The position numbers were made by a program, and so were the translations under genes. DNA of 64,000 nucleotides from Flavobacterium coralii (GTDB lineage Bacteria; Bacteroidota; Bacteroidia; Flavobacteriales; Flavobacteriaceae). The notes below the pieces were generated by a model. It did not search any database. It was not told where the DNA came from and worked only from the letters and a program-made list of their open reading frames with translations. The stretch lies in the NCBI RefSeq assembly GCF_019891545.1, contig NZ_JAHDIU010000003.1, positions 1 through 64,000 on the forward strand. Reading direction: 5' to 3'. Positions 54,087 to 63,603 of the stretch are shown piece after piece. Each line of letters opens with the position of its first letter. Positions within the stretch are counted from its first letter, which is position 1.

Positions 54087-55097
54087 TTATTGGTATAACT
54101 TAACAGCATTCTGCAGGTTGTTTTTAATTCTTTTTCGTAGCAGTCGGGGCTTTATAACTTCTATACATTCACCAAAACCTAAAATTAAACGTTCCAGTTC
54201 ATAATTAATATGTACATCCAGTTTTACAATAATGCTTCCGTCATTTAACTTCCCTACAGTTTCCTGTGTGTGGTGCAATGGCTTGGTTAGCACATAAGGT
54301 GCATTGCTCCTGTCAACTTTTAAATGAATTTCCTCAACATGTTCTTCGGGCAATACTGTAACGCCGATAGTATTTTTATAATACTCCTCTCCGTTAAAGT
54401 TAATATCCAGGTAAGGAATGTTTAAATCATAATCTACCTTTTCAATCCTGTCAAGTGCAAATGTAACTATCGGCTTTGTTGCAGACGTTTTACCCACCAA
54501 AAACCATCGGTTATTAAATTCTTTTAAAATAAAAGGATGAAAAACAACCTCTGATGCTTTCCTTGCTTTGAACGATTTATAAGTAATGCGCAACACTATT
54601 TTTTTAAGTATAGCCTGGTACAGTACATCAAGGTGTTCCAGTCCTTTCAGGTTATCATTTTTATCCAGGTAAATTATAGGAGCCTGCTTTGTTTTCTCAA
54701 TATATATCTTGTCTTCCAGCCTTTGTATTATACCACCTAATTCAGAAAATAAAGAAAAGTCCTTAAACTGCTTCAGCATTTCTACTGTTTCCGTAAGCAC
54801 ATTCATATCATTTTCATTAAGCGGTATATCAGTTATGGAATAATCCGGGTCGTCATATTTATAAAACCTTTTGTCATGAACCACAATTGGTGCATTATAG
54901 CCCAGTTTATCACTGCGCATTATCTGTATATCCATCTGCACTGTGCGTTTGCTCACGTTTACATCCCTGCCTTCATACTCATACAGCGCATCAGAGCACG
55001 CTTCAATAAGGTCATCCAGTGTCCAGTTGCGGTTGTTGTTCTGCAGGCATTTATCTATTGTCCGGTATCTTATTAGCGCATTTTTATTGGTAGCCAT
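54087..55097 (-). CDS. WYL-domain transcriptional regulator
   Basis: This is a 336-residue regulator. The Met at 55097 begins ATNKNALIRYRTIDKCLQNN, the typical N-terminal HTH start (DDLIEACSDALYEYEGRDVNVSKRTVQMDI). The C-terminal half has the WYL domain, here FHPFILKEFNNRWFLVG, then DRIEKVDYDLNI and a WCX-like tail (LILGFGECIEVIKP). WYL domains bind nucleic-acid or nucleotide ligands. It is divergent from rtcB with a 181-bp gap carrying a direct repeat, so it probably controls rtcB. Nineteen codons upstream of 55097 have no HTH character. Confidence 0.92.
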   Translation of the reverse strand: MATNKNALIRYRTIDKCLQNNNRNWTLDDLIEACSDALYEYEGRDVNVSKRTVQMDIQIMRSDKLGYNAPIVVHDKRFYKYDDPDYSITDIPLNENDMNVLTETVEMLKQFKDFSLFSELGGIIQRLEDKIYIEKTKQAPIIYLDKNDNLKGLEHLDVLYQAILKKIVLRITYKSFKARKASEVVFHPFILKEFNNRWFLVGKTSATKPIVTFALDRIEKVDYDLNIPYLDINFNGEEYYKNTIGVTVLPEEHVEEIHLKVDRSNAPYVLTKPLHHTQETVGKLNDGSIIVKLDVHINYELERLILGFGECIEVIKPRLLRKRIKNNLQNAVKLYQ

Positions 55098-55131
55098 TAT
55101 TTTTTTTTGGAAAAATAAGCATATTTTTTTA

Positions 55132-55151
55132 CTGCGCAAGAAGGCTGCGCA
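55132..55151. promoter_or_regulatory. Direct repeat CTGCGCA between WYL gene and rtcB (candidate operator)
   Basis: CTGCGCA occurs at 55132-55138 and 55145-55151, 13 bp apart. The core TGCGCA is self-complementary, so the pair also forms a palindrome. It stands out in AT-rich DNA, 35-55 bp ahead of the WYL start. Confidence 0.45.
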
Positions 55152-55215
55152 CATCGTTTAAAATCTTTGTACACGGAAACAAACAGTTTCTTATTGATTA
55201 AACAATGGGAGTAGC

Positions 55216-55243
55216 GCTCCGCCGGACAGGGAGTCGGCGGGGC
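55216..55243 (+). promoter_or_regulatory. GC-rich hairpin in the rtcB leader
   Basis: GCTCCGCCG (55216-55224) pairs with CGGCGGGGC (55235-55243) with one G-T wobble and a 10-base loop. It lies 36 bp upstream of the rtcB start codon, in otherwise AT-rich sequence. It could be a structured 5' UTR or an RNA target of the encoded ligase; both are speculation. Confidence 0.5.
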
Positions 55244-55263
55244 TTCACGAAAGGAAAATTTAG

Positions 55264-56661
<1,398 letters not shown>

Positions 56662-56665
56662 TAAG

Positions 56666-56694
56666 AGCCCCTTTTGTTCAGGGGCTTTTATTGT
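56666..56694 (+). terminator. rtcB terminator
   Basis: Stem AGCCCCT (56666-56672) / AGGGGCT (56680-56686), then TTTATTGTT. Confidence 0.8.
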
Positions 56695-56811
56695 TCTCAT
56701 TTATATTATAAATAATTTTTTAATCGTTTTTAAATTCGTTAAGTTGTTGAATTTGTGGTTTTTATTTTAATATTTTGATTGTAAATTATATTCTGCGGAT
56801 AAAATAAAAGC

Positions 56812-56819
56812 TATATTTG
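56812..56819 (+). promoter_or_regulatory. -7 box of BspA-like gene
   Basis: TATATTTG matches the Bacteroidota -7 element 43 bp before the ATG at 56863. No -33 box at normal spacing was seen. Confidence 0.45.
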
Positions 56820-56862
56820 GAATAGATTATTGAACAATTACCAACTTAAATCTATCCACATT

Positions 56863-57573
56863 ATGAAAAAGCTTTACCTGTTTATTCTTCTTAATATTAC
56901 TTATTTGGCCTATAGCCAAACTGAATTCATAACCCAGTGGCAGGTATCTACAGATCTGTCCATTACTGTTCCTGTTGTTGGCACAGATAATAATTATACA
57001 ATTGATTTTGGAGATGGTACTGTACTGACAAATCAAACCGGTGCGGTAAGTCATTCATTTCAACTGCCGGGTATATATACAGTTACCCTTTCCGGTGATT
57101 TTAATCAAATCCGGTTTGCAGATTATTCTCCTGCCAATGCCGAAAAGCTTAGGGCTGTAACGCAATGGGGTAATGCTGAGTGGTCTAGTATGAACAGTGC
57201 ATTTTACCGATGTGTTAACATGGCAATAACAGCAACTGATAGCCCCAATCTTACACAGGTTACTGATATGAGCTATATGTTCTTTTTCTGTAAATCTCTT
57301 AATCAATCATTAAATAACTGGGATGTATCAAATGTTGCTTTAATGAAATATACATTTTATTATGCAACTTCTTTTAACCAGCCACTGGATAATTGGGATG
57401 TATCAGGAGTTACGAATATGGACAGCATGTTTTTTTCAGCAACATCATTTAACCAGCCACTTAATAGCTGGGACGTGTCTTCTGTAAACAGGATGTACCG
57501 TATGTTTTATTATGCCACATCATTTAATCAGCCTTTAGATGGATGGATAACGGGTAATGTTGCTGTTATGTAA
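56863..57573 (+). pseudogene. BspA-like (DUF285) surface protein, N-terminal part, cut by in-frame stop
   Basis: This is the 236-residue N-terminal part of a surface protein. Signal peptide residues 1-19 (KKLYLFILLNITYLAYS-Q) are followed by a PKD-like fold (DFGDGTVLTNQTG, YTVTLSGDF) and then ~24-residue DUF285 repeats (MF..A.SFNQPL..WDVS). It ends at TAA (57571-57573), and reading continues in the same frame with MFYKASSFNQPL. The break falls where the repeats have two residues between M and MF, and here a single stop codon stands, so a 3-base loss produced the stop. As read, the product would lack its C-terminal sorting domain. Confidence 0.85.
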
Positions 57574-60420
57574 ATGTTTTATAAAGCTTCGTCATTTAAC
57601 CAGCCACTTCACAACTGGGATTTCAGCAGTATCCATAATATAATCGGGTTCTTAGATTATAGTAATCTTGATCAGCAAAACTATGATGCTTTGTTAGAGC
57701 GTTTCGAGCAACTTAACCTGCAAAACAAACAGTTTGGAGCCCAGGGCATAGAATATTGTAATACTCATATACGGGATATTTTAATAAGCAGGGGATGGAT
57801 TATTACCGGAGATGTATTAGGTACAAACTGTCCTGATCTTGATTCATTTATAATGACATGGCAGGCTGGTGGTAATAACTCTATTGCGGTACCTGTTGCA
57901 GGAACTAATAATGATTATACGATTGATTTTGGCGATGGAACAATTCTTACACACCAAACAGGGCCTGTATCGCATATTTATTCTGCACCGGGTGTTTATA
58001 CAGTAACTCTTTCAGGAGAATTCAGCCAGATAAGATTTCAAAATGTTGACAGCAGTTATGCAGTTAAACTACTTACTGTAGAGCAATGGGGAACTACGCA
58101 ATGGACAAGTATGCAGGGTGCTTTCAGAGGATGTACAAACCTTACAATAACAGCTTCAGATACACCCGATTTAAGCCTTGTTACAGATGCCGGATTAATG
58201 TTTGCAAATTGCAGTTCTCTTAATCAATCCCTTAATAACTGGGATGTGTCTAATGTGCAAAATATGGAAGCAATGTTTTCATCTGCATCGTCATTTAATC
58301 AGCCTTTAGATAACTGGGATGTATCGAATGTTATAAATTTCAACGGCATGTTTAGTAATGCTGCCTCTTTTAACCAAAATATAAATAACTGGGATGTTTC
58401 CAACGCAACTTCTTTGGCGGCAATGTTTACCGGTGCATCTTCTTTTAATCAGCCGCTTTCTGACTGGGATGTTTCTAATGTTGTAACTACCGCAGCTATG
58501 TTTATGAATGCATACCAGTTTAATCAGCCTATTGGCAACTGGGATGTTTCTGGTGTTACAGATATGAATGAAATGTTTTATTATGCCACATCATTTAATC
58601 AGCCCCTTTCTGACTGGGATTTCAGCGGTATAACTACAGTGCCCGGTTTTCTTTATTTTATAAGGTATAGCGCACTTGATACGGCAAATTATGAAATACT
58701 GCTGCAACGGCTTTTAGATTCTGGTTTAATAGGCAAACAATTAGGAGCTTATAATTTACAGTACTGCCCTTCGGCTGCGCGATATTCACTAATTAATGAC
58801 AAAGGTTGGACCATTTTTGGAGATATCCTGAATACAGGCTGCTCTTCTTCGCCATTTATAACCACATGGACTGTTCCCGCCAGTTCGAAGTTTATAACCC
58901 TGCCTGTTAAAGGAACTGGAAATAATTATACTGTAAATTTTGGCGATGGTACTGTTCTTACAGGCCAAACTGGCCAGATATCTCATTCTTATCCTTCCGC
59001 AGGAACCTATACTGTAACTATGTCAGGCGATTTTCATAGGCTTCAGTTTGAGTTAGGGTCTGTTAATGCTACTAAAATAAGGACTGTTGAACAATGGGGT
59101 AGTGTTAAATGGACAACAATGTTTTATGCTTTTGCCGGATGTAAAAATTTAAAGATTCCGGCTGTAGATGCTCCTGATCTTTCAGATGTTACTAATATGA
59201 ACTATATGTTTTTTGACTGTGATAATATGAATGAAGATATAAGTGGTTGGGATGTATCTAATATAACTACAATGCAGGGTTTGTTTGCATCATGTAAAAT
59301 ATTCAACAAATCTGTAGAAAACTGGGATGTATCCGGTGTTACAAATATGTATAGCATGTTTGCAGGTGCTCTCGCATTTAACAAACCGCTTAATGGCTGG
59401 GATGTATCCGGTGTAACCGATATGGGATATATGTTTAATGGTGCAACTTCTTTTAATCAGTCCCTTAACAACTGGGATGTAAGTAATGTTACTAAAATGA
59501 ACTGGATGTTTGCTGAAGCTGAAGTATTCAATAAACCTATAGGCAGTTGGGACACTTCTTCGGTAACAGATATGACAAGCATGTTTGATTATGCACTTAT
59601 GTTTAATCAGCCAATAGGTAATTGGGATGTGTCTAACGTTACAAGATTATACCGCACATTTGCCGGATGTAGTGCCTTTAACCAGAATATAAATAACTGG
59701 AACGTATCAAATGTTACTACTCTATATGGAACATTTTTATTATGTACTGCTTTTAACCAACCTTTAAATAACTGGGATGTAAGTAATGTTACAGATATGT
59801 ATACAACATTTTTAAATGCGAGCTCATTCAATCAGCCATTAAATAACTGGAATGTGTCTAACGTTACGTCAATTTCTTCTATGTTTAGTAATGCATCATC
59901 TTTTAATCAGCCGCTGGATGAGTGGAATTTTAACCCGTCTGCAAACTACTTTAGTTTCATTAATAATTCCGGACTTAACATTGAAAATTATGATGCTTTA
60001 CTACAAAAATTTCTTCAGCTTGGGTATCAAAATAAAAATCTTGGTGCTGTAAATCTTGAATATTGTGACCAGGCTGCTCATGATGCATTAATAAATAGCA
60101 AAGGATGGGTAATTAGCGGGGATAATGTAAGCAGCGACTGCTCTCCTGTAACCCCTTTCAGTGCTTTAGGTATAAATGAAAGTTACAACATGCTTTATAT
60201 GACATTATATCCTAACCCAGCAGATAATCAGGTGAGCCTTAATTTTAGAGAGGGTATCATACCGGATTCTGTATCTGTTTATAATATGGAGGGCAGGCTG
60301 CTTTTACAGCTTGATTCTGATTTTAAAAATATAAATCTTGAAAATTTCAGTGCAGGTACCTACATAGTTAAAACCAACGCAGGCGGTAGAGTATCAGAAC
60401 AGTTATTGGTTAAAAAATAA
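57574..60420 (+). CDS. BspA-like (DUF285) surface protein, C-terminal part with T9SS Por-tail
   Basis: This 948-residue open frame continues the preceding gene after the stop. Two more modules follow, each with a PKD-like fold (DFGDGTILTHQTG at ~100, NFGDGTVLTGQTG at ~450) and a run of DUF285 repeats (FNQPLNNWDVSNV pattern, ~24 residues each). The C-terminal ~80 residues (LYPNPADNQVSLNF, then YNMEGRLLLQ and GTYIVKTN) are the type-A T9SS sorting domain. No signal peptide is present on this part, so it can reach the surface only if the stop is read through or is an error. It is otherwise probably a pseudogene half. Confidence 0.85.
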   Translation: MFYKASSFNQPLHNWDFSSIHNIIGFLDYSNLDQQNYDALLERFEQLNLQNKQFGAQGIEYCNTHIRDILISRGWIITGDVLGTNCPDLDSFIMTWQAGGNNSIAVPVAGTNNDYTIDFGDGTILTHQTGPVSHIYSAPGVYTVTLSGEFSQIRFQNVDSSYAVKLLTVEQWGTTQWTSMQGAFRGCTNLTITASDTPDLSLVTDAGLMFANCSSLNQSLNNWDVSNVQNMEAMFSSASSFNQPLDNWDVSNVINFNGMFSNAASFNQNINNWDVSNATSLAAMFTGASSFNQPLSDWDVSNVVTTAAMFMNAYQFNQPIGNWDVSGVTDMNEMFYYATSFNQPLSDWDFSGITTVPGFLYFIRYSALDTANYEILLQRLLDSGLIGKQLGAYNLQYCPSAARYSLINDKGWTIFGDILNTGCSSSPFITTWTVPASSKFITLPVKGTGNNYTVNFGDGTVLTGQTGQISHSYPSAGTYTVTMSGDFHRLQFELGSVNATKIRTVEQWGSVKWTTMFYAFAGCKNLKIPAVDAPDLSDVTNMNYMFFDCDNMNEDISGWDVSNITTMQGLFASCKIFNKSVENWDVSGVTNMYSMFAGALAFNKPLNGWDVSGVTDMGYMFNGATSFNQSLNNWDVSNVTKMNWMFAEAEVFNKPIGSWDTSSVTDMTSMFDYALMFNQPIGNWDVSNVTRLYRTFAGCSAFNQNINNWNVSNVTTLYGTFLLCTAFNQPLNNWDVSNVTDMYTTFLNASSFNQPLNNWNVSNVTSISSMFSNASSFNQPLDEWNFNPSANYFSFINNSGLNIENYDALLQKFLQLGYQNKNLGAVNLEYCDQAAHDALINSKGWVISGDNVSSDCSPVTPFSALGINESYNMLYMTLYPNPADNQVSLNFREGIIPDSVSVYNMEGRLLLQLDSDFKNINLENFSAGTYIVKTNAGGRVSEQLLVKK

Positions 60421-60423
60421 GCA

Positions 60424-60446
60424 AAGCCCCCTTGAACAGGGGGCTT
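60424..60446. terminator. Terminator between BspA-like and ferritin-like genes
   Basis: Stem AAGCCCCCT (60424-60432) / AGGGGGCTT (60438-60446), loop TGAAC. It lies directly after the TAA at 60420; the following bases are weakly T-rich. Confidence 0.7.
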
Positions 60447-60488
60447 CATATTAACCTAACTTAACTTAACACTATACTCTCTATATTG

Positions 60489-61313
60489 TTATTGTACTAT
60501 AAACAGGTTTGCTATGTTAGTGGCCTGTTGCCCTGTAAGTGGCTCATCATACGATTCTGAACCTGCTATGGCAGGTATTGCCGGGCCGTTTGTTTCCTGC
60601 ACGTTGGCAGTGTTAAAACCTAACTGGTTTGTGTTGGCTTCACCTGCATATACAGCATCTGCTGCTGCAGGGTGTCCGCCTTCATCATTACCCGGTATCC
60701 AGCCTTTAAGCCCCCTTAGCCTTCTTACCTGGCTTGCGTGGCGTGCCTCTACAGAGTGTATCTGCAATGCGGCTGTAAGTAATCCGGGTTCTGTAATAAG
60801 GTTCGCTGCCTGCCCTTTATATGCCCTTACGCCGGTGTCTTCAAAAGCCTGAGATAAGGCAAGGAACTGGTCATAGTTATTAAAAGGGTCAAATGTTCCG
60901 TTTGCTGTAAAGTCGAACGTAGGTTTTGCCGGGGCATCAGTATCAAGAGCTCCCATCAAAAATTCTACGTGTGCTGCTTCATGCTGCGAAATCTGCTCAA
61001 AAACAGCCCTGTCAGCACTTGGTATAAGTCCGTTGGTGTCTAGCGCTGTAGCGTAAAACTCATCCTCAAGATATTCAAGTATCAGCGCCAGCTGAAGCGC
61101 AGATGTAGGTGTATCTGCAGTTGCTGACAAAAATGCCGAAGATGCAGCATTTGCTTTTTGTGTAAACAGCATAGACGCAAGCCCGAATGGTACGGCTGCC
61201 ATAGCTGCATTAGATCCTAATTTGCCAAACTGGCTGAAACTTTCCCTGCGTGAGCCTTTTGCGTTTAAAAAACTATCGTTGGTAAAAGACTCTATAAATT
61301 TTATAATGTTCAT
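60489..61313 (-). CDS. Ferritin-like domain exported protein
   Basis: This is a 274-residue protein with an N-terminal twin-Arg-like leader (GSRRESFSQFGKLG, then a hydrophobic stretch to QKANA). The four-helix ferritin-like core has metal-ligand motifs LEYLEDEFYATALD, QHEAAHVEFLMGALD, AFEDTGVRAYKG and VEARHASQVRRL, with two E-x-x-H pairs as in diiron sites (PF13668 style). Its function is unknown; desiccation-related proteins share this fold. It lies 26 bp downstream of a second, similar gene on the same strand. Confidence 0.86.
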   Translation of the reverse strand: MNIIKFIESFTNDSFLNAKGSRRESFSQFGKLGSNAAMAAVPFGLASMLFTQKANAASSAFLSATADTPTSALQLALILEYLEDEFYATALDTNGLIPSADRAVFEQISQHEAAHVEFLMGALDTDAPAKPTFDFTANGTFDPFNNYDQFLALSQAFEDTGVRAYKGQAANLITEPGLLTAALQIHSVEARHASQVRRLRGLKGWIPGNDEGGHPAAADAVYAGEANTNQLGFNTANVQETNGPAIPAIAGSESYDEPLTGQQATNIANLFIVQ

Positions 61314-61339
61314 GATTTTGCTTTTTTGAAGGTTACTTA

Positions 61340-62098
61340 CTATTCCAGGTACATTGCTGTGAAAGGAGTTGTTATAAACTCAAGATCTGACACGGCACTG
61401 ATAATTTGTGACGGCATTTGTGCCGGATCAAGCCCATTAGCATCTACAATGTCATCGCCTGCAAAAGAAGCTGAGCCCGGGTTTAGTAAATCCCTGATAG
61501 CAGCGGCATGCCTTGCCTCAACCGAAACTATTTTACCGGCAATAACAAGATAATCAGGTGTTGTTAAATACCTGCCCGCGCCGTTGTATGCAGATACTCC
61601 TGTATCCTCCAGCGCTTTTGCAGTGTTAAGTACTGCAAGCCTGTCATTAAAGTTAAGGCCTCCATAGTTAAACTGAAGGTCAGGTAAAACGCGGTCCGGT
61701 TCATCCTGAAGCACGCCTGAAATGGCTGTCCTGAAAAATTCCCTGTGCACCACTTCGTGGTTGTAAAGGTCTGTAAGTATCTGCTGCTCTTCGGCGTTAA
61801 ATGTAGAGCCGAAGCTGTTGCTGTTTACAACCCTTGTGTAAAAGTCAGCCTCAAGCTGCTCAAGTGCATAGGCATAGGTTAATATACCTAAATCACCTCC
61901 GCCAAGGTCAAACACACCATTCCTGATGCCCGGTAGCTGGTTAGCGTCGGGGGTGTTTCCGCCGCCACCGTCGTCGTCATTATTACATCCTACTAATAAT
62001 AAGCCTGTACCTGCTACTGCAAGCCCGCCAAGTTTAAGGAAGCTCCTCCTGTTGTGCAGGCCTGTCCTCACTTCCTTTACTTCAACTTTCTTTTTCAT
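61340..62098 (-). CDS. Ferritin-like Tat lipoprotein
   Basis: This is a 252-residue protein. Residues ~16-40 read RRSFLKLGGLAVAGTGLLLVGC, which combines a Tat motif (RRSFLK) with a lipobox ending in Cys, so it should be exported folded and lipidated. The ferritin-like core has LEQLEADFYTRVV, NHEVVHREFFR, ALEDTGVSAYNG and VEARHAAAIRDLL. A minus-strand -7 box TAACTTTG is at 62168-62161. It heads an operon with the ferritin-like gene 26 bp downstream. Carrying metal before export would explain Tat use; this is inference. Confidence 0.86.
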   Translation of the reverse strand: MKKKVEVKEVRTGLHNRRSFLKLGGLAVAGTGLLLVGCNNDDDGGGGNTPDANQLPGIRNGVFDLGGGDLGILTYAYALEQLEADFYTRVVNSNSFGSTFNAEEQQILTDLYNHEVVHREFFRTAISGVLQDEPDRVLPDLQFNYGGLNFNDRLAVLNTAKALEDTGVSAYNGAGRYLTTPDYLVIAGKIVSVEARHAAAIRDLLNPGSASFAGDDIVDANGLDPAQMPSQIISAVSDLEFITTPFTAMYLE

Positions 62099-62528
62099 AA
62101 TACTAATTCGTTAATGGGTTAATAATTATCAGGTGTGGTGTTTTTCGGCTTCAATGTTTTCAAAGTTACCTTTACTTACGAAGGTAAATTGTTAACGGTT
62201 TTTAAGAAGCTGTAGAAAAAAACTTATTTTAAGAAAAATTTAATAATTGCTTAGCAGGTTATTTATCAGTATATTTATTTATAGGCAGGGGTAGAGGCTA
62301 TAAGTGAACTTATTGTGATAACAATTAGTTAACATTAACATTCGTGGTCTTTTATTACAACATTAACTTTTACGGTTACATAATTTGTCACACTACCTTA
62401 TGTTATTGTAAAACAATACTTACACATTTTAATAGCCACATGCTAAGTATTTAACTTTTTGTGAATAATTATAAATATCGTTTCGTAAAATTTTTCGTTA
62501 CTTTTACATTGCAATAATTTTCGGAAGT
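62099..62528. other. Intergenic region between divergent ferritin-like and LacI genes (430 bp)
   Basis: No gene is supported. It is AT-rich. Two palindromes share ATTGT/ACAAT arms: 62312-62325 with spacer GATA, and 62405-62417 with spacer AAA. Near-consensus -7 boxes lie at TTAACTTTTTG (~62451) and TTACTTTTAC (~62500). The palindromes may be operators for the LacI-type regulator. Confidence 0.5.
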
Positions 62529-63551
62529 ATGAAACAAAAGGCCACACTAAAGCAAATAGCCAAAGAGCTTAATGTATCGGTATCAACAGTATCTAAAGCA
62601 TTAAGTAACAGTCCTGAAATAAGTGAACCCACTAAAAAGCGGGTACAGGAGTTTGCCAAGCTCAAAAATTATAAGCCCAATAATGTGGCAGTAAACCTAA
62701 AAAGTAAAAGGAGCCGTACCATCGGGGTTATAATACCTAACATACTTAACCCGTTTTTCGCTAAAGTTTTTAGTGGTATAGAGAAAGCAGCTAACGACAG
62801 GGGCTATAATGTAATTACCTGCATCAGTAACGAATCGTTAGAGAAAGAAGTACACGCTATGGATATGCTGAGTAACGGTACTATAGACGGCTTTATACTT
62901 TCTATTGCGGAAGAAACACAGGCAGTTGGCGATTTTAAGCACTTTAAAGAAGCAATATCTGATGATATACCTATTGTTATGTTCGACAGAATATCAGATG
63001 AGGTAAACTGCGATAAAGTTATTGTAGATGATTTTGATTCGGCTGTGCATGCCGTAAACCACATGATAAAGCTTAAGTGTAAAAATATTGCGCTACTATC
63101 TACTATTGATAACCTTAGTGTTGGTAAGCTGCGTGCCGAAGGCTATTATAAAGCGCTTGCCGATAATAACATAAGCGTTAACGACAATATAACCATACTT
63201 ACCGATAACACCGAAGATTTTGATGAGAAGCTGCAAACGCTGTTCGATAAAAAAATTGATGGAATTTTTGCCCTTGATGAGCATGCCTCTGTAATGGCAA
63301 TGAAGGCAGCTATAAAAAAAGGTATTAAAATACCGGATGAGTTGAATGTAATAGGCTTTGCCGATGGCGTATGGTCACGCAGGTTAACGCCAAGCCTTAG
63401 CACCGTGAGCCAGCACGGGCCCGAAATTGGCGATGCGGCAGCCAACATGCTGATAGACCGACTTGAAGCGAAAGAAGGGGAGGAGCCTGAATACCAGACT
63501 AAAGTTATTAAAACCGAATTAAGGCAGCGGGACTCTACCAGAAAACTTTAA
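62529..63551 (+). CDS. LacI-family transcriptional regulator
   Basis: This is a 340-residue regulator. The N-terminal HTH (ATLKQIAKELNVSVSTVSKAL) is followed by the hinge (YKPNNVAVNLKSKRSRTIGVIIPNILNPFFAKVFSG) and a periplasmic-binding-like sensor domain with IDGIFALDEHASVMAM and NVIGFADGVWSRRLTPSLSTVSQHG. The ligand is likely a sugar, not identified. No sugar-use operon is in view, so targets are unknown; palindromes upstream suggest self-control. Confidence 0.95.
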   Translation: MKQKATLKQIAKELNVSVSTVSKALSNSPEISEPTKKRVQEFAKLKNYKPNNVAVNLKSKRSRTIGVIIPNILNPFFAKVFSGIEKAANDRGYNVITCISNESLEKEVHAMDMLSNGTIDGFILSIAEETQAVGDFKHFKEAISDDIPIVMFDRISDEVNCDKVIVDDFDSAVHAVNHMIKLKCKNIALLSTIDNLSVGKLRAEGYYKALADNNISVNDNITILTDNTEDFDEKLQTLFDKKIDGIFALDEHASVMAMKAAIKKGIKIPDELNVIGFADGVWSRRLTPSLSTVSQHGPEIGDAAANMLIDRLEAKEGEEPEYQTKVIKTELRQRDSTRKL

Positions 63552-63571
63552 GGATAAAACGTATAAAAACC

Positions 63572-63603
63572 AAAAAGGAGTAATCGCAAGATTACTCCTT
63601 TTT
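63572..63603. terminator. Bidirectional terminator with GNRA tetraloop
   Basis: The stem AAAAAGGAGTAATC (63572-63585) / GATTACTCCTTTTT (63590-63603) with loop GCAA is perfect over 14 bp. It serves lacI on + and the serine hydrolase on -, whose stop (63592-63594) lies in the stem. Confidence 0.92.

Noticed and set aside
62311-62326. Resemblance of TATTGTGATAACAATT to an E. coli lac operator half
   Set aside because: The match is short, AT-rich and outside a lac context; only the local palindrome was kept as evidence.
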